This document shows positions 9,243 through 22,171 of a stretch of 64,000 bases of DNA, piece by piece. The DNA is from Tolypeutes matacus (Eukaryota; Chordata; Mammalia; Cingulata; Chlamyphoridae). The stretch is taken from NCBI GenBank assembly GCA_026826555.1, contig JAKSZT010000116.1, positions 1 to 64,000 of the forward strand, written 5' to 3'. Under the pieces are notes generated by a model. That model searched no databases, was not told the DNA's origin, and saw nothing but the letters and a program-made list of their open reading frames with translations. Each line of letters starts with the position of its first letter. Position 1 is the stretch's first letter. The position numbers and the translations under genes are program-made.

Positions 9243-10985
9243 ATGATAACTGCTAAAAGTCAGAATGTCACTCTAAGAAAGTTATTCTCTGCTTTGCTTT
9301 CCTTGACAACCTCAGCAGTTAGTAGTGCACCTTCACATAATTATACATATTGGGCTTATATTACTAATTCACCTCTTTTAGAATTGTTGACTTGGGGGGA
9401 CAAATCCTCCCCTGTTTATATTAATTAGAGTTTTCATTTTCCTGGGACTTTTGATTCTTGCCTTCCTCTAAAACCTGAGGAGGAAGGAAAATTTATTGAA
9501 AATTTAATCTTAACTTTTCTTGAATGAACTATCTGTATAGAATCCATCAGTCCATGTATACAGCCCCAAAATCATAGTACAAAGTGATAAATGGCATGCA
9601 TGCCATGTTTCATCTGAGTTTGTGCTCTTTAATAATTCCTATAGAATTGTAAAGAATTGGGCCCTTTTATGGATACCAAAACCTAATGTAAACACAAACA
9701 TATGTTGAAAAATTAATAATTCAACAAAAACAACTACAGAAAGCTATCATTATTTTTTGGAATTTTGGGGACATCATAAGTATAAATACGTCACTAAATT
9801 GAACTCATCAGGGAAGATTTATCCCACAAATATGGGACACTAAACTTAACAAAACTAAAAAGTATTTGTGGAAATTATTTTTGGGAATTAGTCCAATTTT
9901 TGAATGGCAAGGCAGTAAAACTAATATTACCAGTTTAAAAAGAAAATCCACTTAATTTCTTACAGCATGTGTATGGGATAACATTGTTTTTATAGTTGGA
10001 AGAGGGAACATTAATCAAACATGGTTTCTCTGCACAATTGTTCCCTTTACACTTGTGTATCAATGTCTTTTTTACAGGAAAGTTCTACTGCAGTTCTAAT
10101 AGAACAACAGCATCATGGAATATGGCTTCTGGTTCACATGAATTGCTGCTGACAGTCTCCCCTGAGAACCAAATCTTTTGGCACTTTCTATATCATTGTT
10201 TGAAAAGAACCAAATGTTTAATTGGATTAATTATAGCTGCTGTATTTAAGGCTTATAGGTATTATTACAGCTGCTGCTGTGGCAGAAACTGCCCTACATG
10301 AGACTATCCACACACGGCAATATGTTAGAAATTGGCATAAAAATGCTAATGAGCTATGGCATAGTCAGGCATATATTGGTGGGAAAATTAATAATAGACT
10401 TAATGACTTAGAGATGGCTGTTACACAAATGAGATATCAGGTATATAGTATAAATTTTAAATGAGTTTTGAAGTGTGATTGGAATGAAAGTGCTTTTTGT
10501 ATCACTTTTTGTATCACCCATACAATGATTCCCATTATGAAGGGAAAAAAATAAAAATCATTTAATAGGTCATCAAACAAATTTATCTATAGAAATTACA
10601 GATTTGCAAAAAAGGATATTGAGCATGTCTTAAAATCATATTACTACCCTTCCAGGTAGCAAATTTTGTCAATGAGTGACAGATCAATTAAATAAAATAA
10701 ACCACTTACATTGGTGGAAATAAACCTCTGTACTTGCTAACTTGATGATAATTGGTGCTCTTCTACTCTTAACTGTATTAGGTGGTGTGGTGATAATTTG
10801 TGGTCTGCTACTCTTAACTATTAGGAGGTATTCCCAAAGTCCTGCTGTACCACATTAATTGGGCTGAAAAGGCCAGCCATGCTAATAACTTGATTCTGCT
10901 TAAATCCCTTGAATCTCAAAGCCCTGTCCATGGAGCTTGGCTGGTGACCAGGGACGGGTAAGTCCTTCAGAGGAGGGCAACCTAA
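9243..10985 (+). pseudogene. env: env remnant of ERVK copy A
   Basis: Env is the envelope glycoprotein precursor. ATG 9243 starts a short open stretch to 9428 with a hydrophobic leader followed by a YTYWAYITNSP stretch at the start of the surface subunit. Stops follow. The surface-transmembrane junction lies at about 10200 (LKRTK then hydrophobic IGLIIAAVF, fusion-peptide-like). The transmembrane subunit's helical region is open at 10279-10464, and a membrane anchor follows near 10745-10830. Many stops and frameshifts make it non-functional. Confidence 0.8.
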
Positions 10986-11007
10986 GACTGGCACAGTCAC
11001 CCTGAAC

Positions 11008-11027
11008 AAAAAATGAAAAAGGGGGAA
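11008..11027 (+). other. Polypurine tract of ERVK copy A
   Basis: The purine run AAAATGAAAAAGGGGGAA lies directly before the LTR and is the expected plus-strand primer. Confidence 0.85.
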
Positions 11028-11028
11028 T

Positions 11029-11419
11029 TGTTGCAAAAGATGCTGAGAGCCAGAGCCTAAAGGATTAAGCATTTAAAAAGAATGTTTACTAGCAGAGAAA
11101 CATTAGTAAATGTCTCCAAGGACATTGCATACAGCAAACATCAGTAGGAGGTGGAAGAGCAGAATGAACTCACCACTAAGATGTTATGGTCTGAATTCCC
11201 AAGAAAGATTGTCTGGAAACACAGAAACAAGCAGTGTTCTCATATACCAAGCTGAGGAACTAGTCAAGGATGCCCTACTTTTGTTATCAGATTTGTAGTA
11301 TGAAAAGCAGCTTCAACCTAAATAAACTAGCCTGCATTTCACATGGAGTGAGGTCCCCTGGTCCCAAAATTTCTTTGGATCATTCCTGGCATCGTCTACC
11401 TCCAAGGTGAATTGCAACA
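11029..11419 (+). repeat. 3' LTR of ERVK copy A
   Basis: This LTR is 391 bases long, beginning TGTTGCAAAAGATGCTGAGA and ending GGTGAATTGCAACA. It is collinear with the other four LTRs of the family in this window. The TATA box is decayed (TATGAAAA near 11300) but the AATAAA downstream is kept. The next bases, ATCTGT, are the target duplication shared with copy B. Confidence 0.9.
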
Positions 11420-13394
11420 ATCTGTGTTCAATTTGTTACCACTAATTTATGCATCAGAATTCAAGATTTCTCTTAGTTTATGTAAAGATGGGCTTTCCAC
11501 TTATTTCAAATTATACTAGTTGTTTTCACCAGTTCTTCAATCCATTACAATCTGGTTAAGCATTTTAAAAATTACTATTTCAAAAATAATACTGCCCATT
11601 ATTGTAGCATTTTCTTATAAGGCACCCTAACCATTTATATTTTTTCAGTTTCTTCACCTGATTCTGATGTGGATTCAAGTTTAACAGCCACTGAACTACT
11701 GTGGCCTGCTTTCTACTTAACTCCAACTTTCCTTATTATTTTAAATCAGAAATGATCCTTTCATAATTAGATGATATAATTCTAATCTCATTTATTTTAG
11801 GAAGTCAGAAAATTTATTTATATTCTTAAGTAGTACTCCAATATCTTTCTCGTACGTGATAGGGTGTGGGATGGATGAAACTAGAGAATGCACCCAAAAG
11901 AATCTGTCAATGCAGATAATTCTGAGGAAGGAGAAATGGTGGTTGAGGTTAGAGAAGGAATTTGGCTGTTTGCCATAACAGATATAAATTATTTTTATAC
12001 TCTGCACAGATAATTTGGTTATAATTTAAAAGAAATTATGAAAATATTAAACAATGAAATCATGCAAAATGTTTGATTTGGAGATATTGATTTGTATCTG
12101 CAACGTTATTTGGGGGTCACTTACCCTCACCCTTTACAGATACAGTCACCCATAAAGGAAAATTGCTCACTCCTGTGACCCCCTCCCAAGCTGACTGGAT
12201 GGGTTGAGGCCTCCCTCAGTAGGAGTGAGCATGGAGCATGAGGAGCATGGATGTGACCTTGTGAAGGCAACATTGCTCTCTACACGTGTCTGGTTAGAGG
12301 GCTGTTAGCACCAGAGGAGAAGATGGACTTCCTGCTGCTTACTCCCCTGTGAAGACCTGCTAGAGTTACTCACATCCCTAAATGAGGCTGTGAGTGCTGA
12401 GCAGGGCTTTATCCTTGTCCTACTTTGTGCATCCAGATCCTATGATGATGGTTTTCATTGGGGTTCTGAGAGTTTGTTTCCCAAACAAGACATTCCCTCT
12501 CTGGCTTGGGGAATTGCAGTGAACACTTGCTACATTCCAGCTTCTTCAGTTTTTCCTCAGTTTCTACCCATCCGACCCCTTCATTCTCTCTGGGATTAAA
12601 GAGGTCTGCATCATTTTCAACAGTGTTAAAAATGTGTTGGAAATTTAATATTTAATTAGTCTGAAAAATATCTGGCATCTGCACCCTCTGAGGTTTCTGC
12701 AAACATTGCACTATCACACAACTTCACTTCTATTCCTCTTAGCTTTAGGTCCCAGGACTTTCTGGGATTCCCAGAATATTTATTAGGGTCAGTGGCCTAA
12801 TGTTGCTCATTCTGGTAATGTTATTGCTCTACTGAATGCTGTAATGTGAATTTTGCATTTCCTTCCTGGCACCAAGAGTTTTCATCTTTGCATTGCTCTT
12901 TATTTAGCTGCCCCGGGTTGGAGAAGGTGAATGTAGAACTGGAAGCAGGAGACCTGAGTCTGTGCCTGAGACCAAGGAGGGGTACAGTAAGAGCAGCCTT
13001 CTCAGAGTGTCAAGGGTGGAGGCCAAGGGAAGGAGAGAATGGCAAAAGGAGCACAAGCAGGAAGTCTCCTCTGTGTGCCCTGATTCCTCTGCTGCACCAG
13101 ATCCCAGGATCCACGCTGCCTGAGGCTGGTACATCATACTGTGGTATCTGTGACTTTAGACTACTCCCCAAACTGTGTTGCTCCCCTGCCTGACTCCCTG
13201 CCTTTTAGTCCTTACTGGCCAAGAGCACTTCCTCCTCCATCTTCCCAGTACTCATTCCTGCCTAGTCTGGGGACACCCACAGTTTACAGGTGAATTCATT
13301 CACTGGGCAGCAGCATCACTCTGCCATTTGGGAACAGGTCAGCTCTCCAATCCTGTGTCTCTAGCTCTTTCAGTTTACCAAGTGCTGACAATGC

Positions 13395-14000
13395 AAAATA
13401 TCAGAAATTTGTTGGCTTTTATTGGAATTTATTAGGGTTAAAGCTTACAGTTCTGAGGCAGTGAAAATATCCAAATCAAGGAATAATCACAAATGCTGTC
13501 TTAACAAAGGTCAGCTGCTGCTGGACTTCTGCCAAGGCAAAATGCAGGGCCTGGCTGCCTCTCTCTGCCTTCTCCTCCAAACTGAAATTTCTCCCAGAAC
13601 TCAGCATTGGGCCATCAGACACAATTGCTCACTCCTCTCCCTTTTGCTCTGGCCTGGATGTCTTCAGCTTCAAGCTGCTCCATGAGACCAGCCTCTGTCC
13701 TCTCTATCACCCTCTCAGGGTTAATGTGTCTCTCCACAGCTGTAGGAGATCTTGTTGTCCTCTCACACATGTCAGGATAAACATGGCAGCACTCCTTCTC
13801 TGTGTGTTCCATGTATGTAAGACTTCAGGACAATGATTGGGCTCCATACAGGTGCCTGAAATCTAACCAGAGGCCCTTAACTAAACTAAAGCATTCTATC
13901 ACAAAGGGACTTAATCAAATTTCCCTTATCTGAATCTAAACAAAATATCCTACATAAAAATGGCTTACGCACACAGCAATGGGTTAGTAAGAACATACAT
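13395..14000 (-). repeat. MaLR-like LTR type II, duplicon copy 1
   Basis: Read on the minus strand, the 3' part shows CTGTAAGCTTTAACCCTAAT, AATAAA polyadenylation hexamers and a TATTTCTGGTATTTTGCATT-like end, resembling the ends of MaLR/ERVL LTRs. The 5' boundary is uncertain. The repeat occurs in every complete duplicon copy. Confidence 0.5.
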
Positions 14001-14748
14001 TTCAGGTGTCCACACAAGACTCAAACGAGGGTATTAACCCAAGGAACAGGGATCAGGAGGGGTCTCCAAGGTCTGTGAGAAATGGGAACTCATGAAGCAG
14101 TGGCTGTACATAGGGTGAGGCCATCATTGAGCAAAATGGTGTCTGACCACCACTGCATTGGTTCTTAGAATGGTCCCAAGAAGAACTCAATATACTGTGC
14201 ATTCTCCACCAAATCTTACCTCCAAAACCAGATGTGTAACTCAGAGAGATGTGCCTTTATTTGCATTCCTAGAGCCATAGCGCACATATTTTGCCTTGGG
14301 GATGGGGGACAGGCAGCAGGCTGTAAAACAGAAAGCCCTAAATTTCTTCTCCAAAGAACTGATTGGACTTATATCAGAATGGAGAAATTTGATGCTTAGG
14401 GTGCTCTCAGAAGCAGTGAAGATCATGGATGGCCTGAGATTTAATTCATCTCAATCCTTCAGGAAGAAGTGAAATAAATATTTTACAGAAGAGTAAAAAC
14501 TAATAATGTTTGCCAGCAGCAACTCACTTTAAAAGAAATATAAAAGTATATTCTTCAGACAGAAAGAAAATAATCTCAGAAAGTTCAAGATCCAGGATGG
14601 ATTGAAGAATAATATATGTTAATTAAATTCTTATATCTAAATGACTATTGAATGGATAAAGTAATAATGATATCTGTGGCCTAGGACATCAATAAAGTGC
14701 TAAAATACACCATAAAATAATATATAGCATAAGATGTGTAAATAGATG

Positions 14749-15326
14749 TGTTGCAGTTTGATATCATTATGAATTCCAAAAAGAGATATTGGATTATGCT
14801 TGTAAACTTGTATGTTAATCTGGCATAATTAAGTTATGATAAGGGTGTTGACTGGGCTACAGTCGGTGGGTATTGAGCCACGCTCATTTGTGGGTGGGGT
14901 CTCAATTATAAAAAGATATGGCAAATGACAGAACTGGAGTAGTTTTTGATGTTGGATCTCTGCCGAGCAAGGACAGAAGTCTCCAGGGAAAAGTGACAAG
15001 CCATTCACCTGAGAGTTCACAGCTGCCCTTGTGGAGAGAGGCAAAGCTTAGAGACCCTCAGAATCCACAGCTTACCTTGTGGAGGAAACAGAAGAGCAGA
15101 GCTCAGAGAGAAACAGAGCCCTGGCAATAAAGGAACCCAAGGAGCCTGAAACCTGGCAAATGTCAGCAGCTGTCTTGCCCCAGACAGGGAAACAGACTTT
15201 GGTGAAGGAAGAAAATTATGCTTTATGGCCTGTTAACTGTAAGCTTCTACCCCAAATAAAAATCCTTTATACAGACCAAGAAATTTCTGGTATTTTGCAT
15301 CAGCACCCCTGTGGCTGACTAATACA
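14749..15326 (+). repeat. MaLR/ERVL-like LTR type I, duplicon copy 1
   Basis: The LTR starts TGTTGCAGTTTGATATCATT and ends GTGGCTGACTAATACA. A CCCAAATAAA polyadenylation signal lies about 70 bases before the end. The 5-base flanks resemble each other (ATGAT-like/GGATA), and in the paralogues the 5-base duplication is clear. The 5-base size fits the ERVL/MaLR class. Confidence 0.65.
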
Positions 15327-15764
15327 GGATATAAAATGTTTTAAAATACATTATATGGCATGTCAATAACAAATAATATGTGCAGATTTGGAAAAGGAAG
15401 CAAAAGTGTTATAATTTCCCTGGTAAACTTTAAAGAATATCAAATAGTGCATCTCATCCAAATAAATAGAAGAGAAAAAAATTGAACAAATATAGGCAGT
15501 CCAAAACAGATTATTCAGGATTTCTTTGGTTGCCATTTGTTCTGGGACCACCTTACTTGTGCATCTTTGGAAGCTGCAACTTTCTTTTCCTTCAGAAGAC
15601 TGAAGGTTCCAGGGTTGATTTATGGGGTGTTGTTTTGTCCCCATCATAAATCAAGGGCTGTACCACTTCCCCATTTCCTACTTTTGAAGACACCAAACTG
15701 GATGTGATGTTTATTTAAAGCAAGAAGTGCCATGAATGATAGAACAATTAAAAAGATGGTATTG

Positions 15765-15880
15765 TTGTGCTTCCCAAATTTGATGCTTTGATGATTGATA
15801 TTAGATCATTCCTCTTTTCTAAAGAATGCATTCAATGCTATAAACTTCCCTCTAGGCATTGCTTTTGCTGCACCCCACTA
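15765..15880 (-). repeat. Old L1 ORF2 fragment, duplicon copy 1
   Basis: Read on the minus strand, the segment gives [21 protein letters not shown], a signature of the linker between endonuclease and reverse transcriptase in mammalian L1 ORF2. Only about 40 codons are recognisable. The same scrap sits in each duplicon copy, so it predates the duplications. Confidence 0.55.
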
Positions 15881-16039
15881 ACAATGAAGAAGCATAGGAA
15901 TTAAGAAGCAGAAAGAACCACATAACAAAACGCTTGTGGGTGAAGCTATATTCACTTCCACAACAGTACAGACTTAAGATGGAGGTAGAGAATGTAAAAA
16001 AGTTGGGAAAATAATTTCTCTGACAACAAACATTTTTTC

Positions 16040-16807
<768 letters not shown>

Positions 16808-17193
16808 TGTTGGAAAAGATGCTGTGAGCGAGAGTGTAAAGGGTTAAACATTTAAAAAACATGCTAGCTGGCAGAGAAACATTAGTAAATGTCTCCAAGG
16901 ACAGTGCATACTGCAGACATCAGCGGGAGGAGGCAAAGTGGAATAACCACTAAGATGTTATTGTCTGAATTCCCAAGAAAGATTCTCTGGGAACACAGAA
17001 AGAGGCAGCCTTCCCAAGTACCAAGCTTAGGAACTAGTGAAGGACACCCTACTTTTGTTATCTGCTTTGTTGTATAAAAAGCAGCTTCAGCCTAAATAAA
17101 CTTGCCTGCATTCCACATTGAGTGGGGATCCCTGATCCCAAATTTTCTTTGGATCATTCCTGGCACCCTTTACCTCCACACTGAATTACAACA
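16808..17193 (+). repeat. 5' LTR of ERVK copy B
   Basis: The LTR is 386 bases, beginning TGTTGGAAAAGATGCTGTGA and ending CTGAATTACAACA. It is the only 5' LTR on the plus strand in the window. TATA box and polyadenylation hexamer are both intact. Its differences from the 3' LTR at 23911 can serve to date the integration. Confidence 0.92.
17073..17100 (+). promoter_or_regulatory. TATA box and AATAAA signal in the ERVK 5' LTR
   Basis: TATAAAA at 17073-17079 is followed by AATAAA at 17095-17100. Transcription would start about 25-30 bases after the TATA box, so the polyadenylation hexamer lies at or just before the start site. This implies a very short R region, as in mouse mammary tumour virus-like LTRs. 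Confidence 0.6.
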
Positions 17194-17195
17194 TA

Positions 17196-17212
17196 TGACG
17201 CCCACGTGGGGC
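17196..17212 (+). other. Primer-binding site, lysine tRNA type
   Basis: TGACGCCCACGTGGGGC starts two bases after the LTR end and is close to the complement of the 3' end of tRNA-Lys (the 1,2 isoacceptor type used by many betaretroviruses and ERVK groups). It has one substitution and one missing base. Confidence 0.8.
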
Positions 17213-17316
17213 ACGACTACACTTTTCTCTGTATCAGTGACGTGGAAAGAAGGACTGCTGGATCAGATGGTCCTGGCATACTGTTGGTGAGTCAAATAAT
17301 CTTGATCATCACAGAA

Positions 17317-18910
17317 ATGGTTAGTCAGTTGACTCGGTTAGAGGAATATTCCCAAGTTTTGAAAACCCTCTTAAAGAATACAGGGGTATCTGTGATGAAC
17401 CTAGAGTTACTAAAACTCTTTTCTCTTGTACAGAAACATTGTTATGTATGGTCTTTGTATGGTGTCATTTCTGTTGCTCTTGAACCAATACAGTCAGATG
17501 AAAATGAAGATATTAAAATGGATACTGCTATTGCTAAAACTAAAGCAGAACAAGCTAATGGTGATTTTAATGAAAATATATATGAAAAAAATAATGAAAA
17601 GGCAAAAACAGATAAACTCATGTCTAATAGAAAGCAAAAAAGAAAAAAGGAGTTTATGGAACTTTTCCAGTGGTCGTCAAGCCATCTGATCCAAAAGATA
17701 ATTTTTTGCCTTTTGAACCAGAATCTGTACCTACTACAACATTTGATGACCCTCTAAAAGTTTTGTTTTTGTGCCAGCACCATAATCTTCAATTATGAAA
17801 AGTATAGCACCGGGAAATGGAGAAGAAAATTCAGAGGCTATGCAATTTTATTTACTTTTCCAGTAACAGTAACTCAAGTTCAAATAGATGCTAACAATCA
17901 CCAAGGGGGTGTACAATATGAGCATGCTCATATTCCTTGTAAAACTATCAAAAAATTTTTAAAAAAGCATGCACCCAATATGGTGTAAATTCTCATACTC
18001 AAGAATTGGTGCAAGAAATGGCACAAGCAAACAGATTAATACCCTGGGATTGGGATTTGTTAGCTCAAGCTCTTCTCAATTCAGCAGATTTTTTTCCATT
18101 TAAAACTTGGTGGGCTGATAAACCTAACATTGTAGATGATGAAATCAACACAAAATCTACTAGTGCCTATTACTGCTGAACAAATATTAGGAACAGATCA
18201 ATGGGCTGGGATTACTTGCCAAGCTCAATATGATGATATTGCCATTGTACAAGTGTGATTATGTTGCCTAGCTGCCTGGTGATGAATCTCCACCCATGGA
18301 CAGGTTGTACAATCATTTTCAAAAATTGTTCAAGGAAATACTGAACCTATGCTGAATTTGTAACAAGGCTGGCAGATGTAGTAAAAAAGACAGTAACTCA
18401 ATCTGCTCTTAAAGAAATTCTTATTCTAATGTTGGTTTTGATAATGCTAACAGTGAGTATGAAAAGGCTTTATATCCAATAAAGGCAAAAGGAAGGACTG
18501 TAGTTGATTATATAAAAATATTTCAAAACATTGGGCCTAAAACTTATAACATGAACCTTCTTACAGCTGCTCTAAAGGGATGTAGTCCTATGATTAGTAA
18601 TTTAAATTGCTTTAAATGTGGGAAATCAGGCCATATGAAAAAAGATTGTCAAGCCAAAACTACTGTAGGAGCTCCATTTAGGGGCAATAATGAATCAATA
18701 CCAACTGGTGTGTGTCCAAAGTGCCAAAAAGGGTTACACTGGGCCAAGGAATGCCATTCTAAATATCATAAAAATGGAAGTCTCATTAATAAGATGAGAA
18801 ACTTCCAAGCAGGTCTTGCTCATGACCCTCATATAAACAATATGAGCACATTTCCCAGCCTTGCTCAAATCTACCCAGTCAGCAACAGAGTAGTTCACTG
18901 TGGCCTGTAA
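17317..18910 (+). pseudogene. gag: gag remnant of ERVK copy B
   Basis: The ATG at 17317 opens a matrix-like frame to about 17757 that includes the LLKNTGVSV segment. The second codon is Val, not the Gly needed for N-myristoylation. Frameshifts and stops break the capsid part. The major homology region near 18330 is frameshifted. The nucleocapsid is well preserved within an open frame at 18551-18910, with two canonical CCHC knuckles: CFKCGKSGHMKKDC (18608-18649) and CPKCQKGLHWAKEC (18713-18754). Knuckle 1 is intact here but broken in copies A and E. Gag would assemble particles and bind genomic RNA. Confidence 0.87.
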
Positions 18911-19095
18911 CAGAACTCAAGGCAGTTACCAAAAGCAGTACAGCTGTCAATCCTTCCTCAGCTGAAACTAAGTTTATTACTCCTTCACTGAGTATGCCCA
19001 CAATTAAGAACTGGATTTAAAGGGCCTATCCCAGAAATCTGAACTTTGAGCCTAAGTGTACTCCTAAAGAGTAGTAATCCAAAATATACATGTTA
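18905..19095 (+). pseudogene. Possible dUTPase/pro start in copy B
   Basis: This is the same frameshifted dUTPase-like pieces as in copy A, including the GPIPE segment (about 19023) and a following LSLSVLLKSS that may correspond to the family's serine motif. Very short; tentative. Confidence 0.35.
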
Positions 19096-21800
19096 AATAT
19101 CTGTATAAACTTCTAGATTAGAACTTAACTTTATTTATGCTGTTTAAGTTGTCCTGGCTTCTTGCTGATTATGAACAAAAGTGTTTCAAAGAACAAGCTT
19201 ATATATTACAGGTAACACAGATTCCAGAAAAAAATCTTAAAAACAGTAAAATCAAAGATGTGAAATGATGGAGGGCTTGAAGACAACCATACCAAAGGAA
19301 TGAAAATTATGGGTCAAATTAGTAAGCATTATGTTTCTGTTAGTGTCATAATTCTTTTTTGTATTTGTCTGTTTGTTCAGTGTCAGTGTATATTTTGATA
19401 CCTCTGGATGGTAATATTAAATTGATAAATGAAAATTATTATAAGAGCTCTATTCAAATGGCCAAAAATTGTATAAGTGCTTATATTAATAAATAAATAT
19501 GGATATTGGTTTAAAATAATAAAAATTGTTTTACTCAAATTAAAGCATTATTCTAACAAGTTTGTTTAATGTTGATGGTAATTATGTGTTGTCAGAAGTT
19601 TGCTTGGAAAAAGTTGCCAAAATCAATTATGTGGTAACATAAGTATGGAAGCTATGTAGAATGTGCTTTTATTTGTTGTCAGAAGTTTGCTTGGAAATAG
19701 TTGCCAAAATTATGTGGTAACATAAGTATGGAAGGTATGTTGAATGTGCTTTTATTATTAAAGAAAAGAAAGTAATTTAATCCTAAGATAAAATGACTAG
19801 TTATTAAAACAAAGTAAAATGTGGGACAAAACCTGAATAAATACAAAAAGTGCAAATGGCATGTGGAAAAAGAATGTTTATGGTCAAAGCTAAGTAAGAT
19901 TTAAGCATTCTATAAAAATTTAAAAGTTTTAATGTCAAACAATGTAATAATATAAAGTTAAAGTTTTATTCTTTCTCAAAGTTTCTGAAGTCAATAGTCC
20001 GTTCTGGTAAAAGTTTACAAACTTTTTCTCTGAAATAATCAGTATGCAATAAAGAAAGTCTGTTTTATCAAAATAGCTTTTTGTACTTTAACCTTATCAT
20101 TTCCATGTAGTAACAGGTCTTATCACTATTAAAAAAACAGAATGTTTGAACCGCTTTCTCAAAGTCAAATCCTGAAACATAGCTTTTATTTCAAACTGTC
20201 ACATATAAGTTGGTCTTTAACCTAAAAAACAAAAGTAAGTTACTCAAAATAGTTAAATTCATGTGATATAAGTTGAATGTAATATATAAAACTGTTTTAT
20301 AATTAAAAGAAAATTTCTAATTTCAAGGCAATTAAAGTTATTTGAATAAAATGTTCATATGAATACTTTAAAAGTGTACAAAATTCCTGAAAATATTATA
20401 ATGTTTCACTATAATAGTAAATAAAATATGATGTTATTAATTATAATTTTTAGGTTTAACTACAAGAAGAAAGCAGCCATAAAGCCTGCCAGGGTAGTGC
20501 ATAACAGTAAAATATAGTAAAGTAAAATAACACCCCTGCAGAATGTAGTGGTCCCAAATATTGCTATTTGTTGCAAAAAATTAATATCCACTTATGTCAC
20601 TCTCACTTTGTTTAAAACTTGCTAAAACTTTATTTAATATTTTCTTAAACAAGTCAAGCCAACCAACATACCCCTTCCTGTAAAATAGCCAACAGTAAAT
20701 CAAGTGTATATTCAAAACTGTAAGGAACAGCCCCAATTCTAATTATAATGTTAACAACAAAACCAGTGCAAGTATGAAAATTACAATTTAATGTATTACC
20801 CCACAGCCCAAATAGGAAATACTAATTTGTTTTTACCTATGCCTTAAACAATACATAATATAGAAATTGAGGCAATTCTATTCATGCTACTAAGAATGTT
20901 AAATGCTTAAGAAATAAAAGCTTATTCATTGGATGTCTGTTGTTGTATAATCTACTACAGTTATGAATTCTGTATAATATACTTAAATACTAATCTAAAC
21001 TTTAATAAAATACATTGCATACTTAAGTAATTTAATAACTTGTATACTACACATAAATGTGGTTTATTAAATGTATATGTAAACCTATTGTTTTGAGATT
21101 TGAGAGTCCTGAAACTAAATGTATTAAAAAACAAGTCTGGCAATTTTATTGTTCAAGCCTAAAAGTAAAGCATCATACAGAAAACTTTGTCAATCAACAA
21201 ACTAATGCCTTGCTAGTTAACACTTTTCACATTTGAGGAAAAATTTTGGAAATTAAAATATTAAGCACGTCAAGGAAATTTGTAACAAATTAAGAAAGAT
21301 AAATTGCATTTCAATGGGTGTCTTATTCCTCCCTGGGGGAGCTGGCCACTCTCCCAGGGATTGATGCATGAACCTTAAAATATACTGTCCAGAGAGTGTT
21401 GTGTTCCTTCCTGAGAAGACTGGCCCCTTCCTGGGGAATTAGCAAAATACCCACAAGTTGGCATCTATAGTATCAAATTCATTATTCCTAAACATAGTCA
21501 ACCAAAACTCTAGTATCAGTTGCTACTTCAACAATTCAGCACTTCCCAGCTAAAAGCTAAATATTGGTAAGTATATATGTAAAACTGCTCTATTTATCTG
21601 TCATTCTGTAACTTTGATCAATATTGACTTAATCTTTTAATTAGTTATGTTATTTGTTCCTCACCCTAATTGTCAATATAAATGAAATATATATTAACAT
21701 TTATCTTGTATCTATCCAGGACTCTAGGCAAAAATAAGGCAAGTATATCAGTGTATCCCCTGATTTAGTAAGACTGTGAATGTATGTATACTTATCATAA
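19096..21800 (+). other. AT-rich middle segment of ERVK copy B in place of pro-pol
   Basis: The segment is collinear with copy A without the SINE. It has stops in all frames and no recognisable protease, reverse transcriptase or RNase H. An extra local tandem duplication of roughly 85 bases (about 19590-19752) contains TTGTCAGAAGTTTGCTTGGA twice and is absent from copy A, so it arose after the two were separated. Confidence 0.6.
19590..19752 (+). repeat. Local tandem duplication of about 85 bases
   Basis: Two adjacent imperfect copies each run from TTGTCAGAAGTTTGCTTGGA to AATGTGCTTTTATT. Copy A at about 6565-6650 has only one unit. Confidence 0.8.
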
Positions 21801-21829
21801 AAAAATAACAGTTAATCCTCTATTTATAA

Positions 21830-22160
21830 ATGCTACAAAACAAAACAAGGGGAAATGGTGAGGTGAGAAAACAATTATATCAAGCATTATTTACAATAAA
21901 ATTTTTAAGCCAAAGGTCAGGATCATATACATCAGCAGCAAAGCATTTCTTGCAAAAATAAGGTAAAAATACAGAAAGAAATATAGGACAACTAGTTTAT
22001 TGAAGGCATAAAGATAATAATCAATGGTAAAAGGCAAAAATTATGTTTGGATATAGGGTCTAGGTTTTGCTCTTATCATTACAGATAAAGGAGATCAGCT
22101 TTGGGTCCTGTCCAGACATCTGAAACCTAGACAGAAAGAAGCCAAAGAAGCTGTCACAAG
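21830..22160 (+). pseudogene. pol: Integrase C-terminal remnant, copy B
   Basis: The remnant begins with the polypurine-like ACAAAACAAGGGGAAATGG (about 21836) and includes a LITDKGDQLWVLSRHLK stretch (about 22070-22130) followed by a Lys/Glu-rich tail. This corresponds to the C-terminal DNA-binding domain of integrase. It ends where the env start codon (22172) begins, as in betaretroviruses, where pol and env overlap or touch. Confidence 0.65.
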
Positions 22161-22171
22161 AAGTAGAAAAG

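Larger units (their letters stand above)
4199..11419 (+). mobile_element. ERVK-type (betaretrovirus-like) provirus copy A, lacking its 5' LTR
   Basis: Copy A aligns throughout with copy B (16808-24301), starting in the leader just downstream of where B has its primer-binding site. Order: gag, a dUTPase-like scrap, an AT-rich middle, the integrase C-terminus, env, polypurine tract and 3' LTR. The 5' LTR and primer-binding site are missing and replaced by the ERV-L LTR. A DAS-type SINE is inserted in the middle. The downstream flank starts with ATCTGT, the same target sequence as after copy B, so A and B descend from one integration. Confidence 0.85.

Noticed and set aside
12390..13685. Open frames of 70-115 codons that recur in each duplicon copy on both strands (for example 12846-13193, 25727-26122, 49867-50235, 62722-63027)
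   Set aside because: They recur only because the DNA is duplicated. Frames shift between copies, opposite strands are equally open, and no domain is visible. No sign of coding selection.
13615..13812. Recurrent MEHTEK-type frame on the minus strand (also near 26561, 32751 and 62114)
   Set aside because: Lies inside the MaLR-like LTR type II and its frame is not kept between copies. Best explained as LTR sequence.
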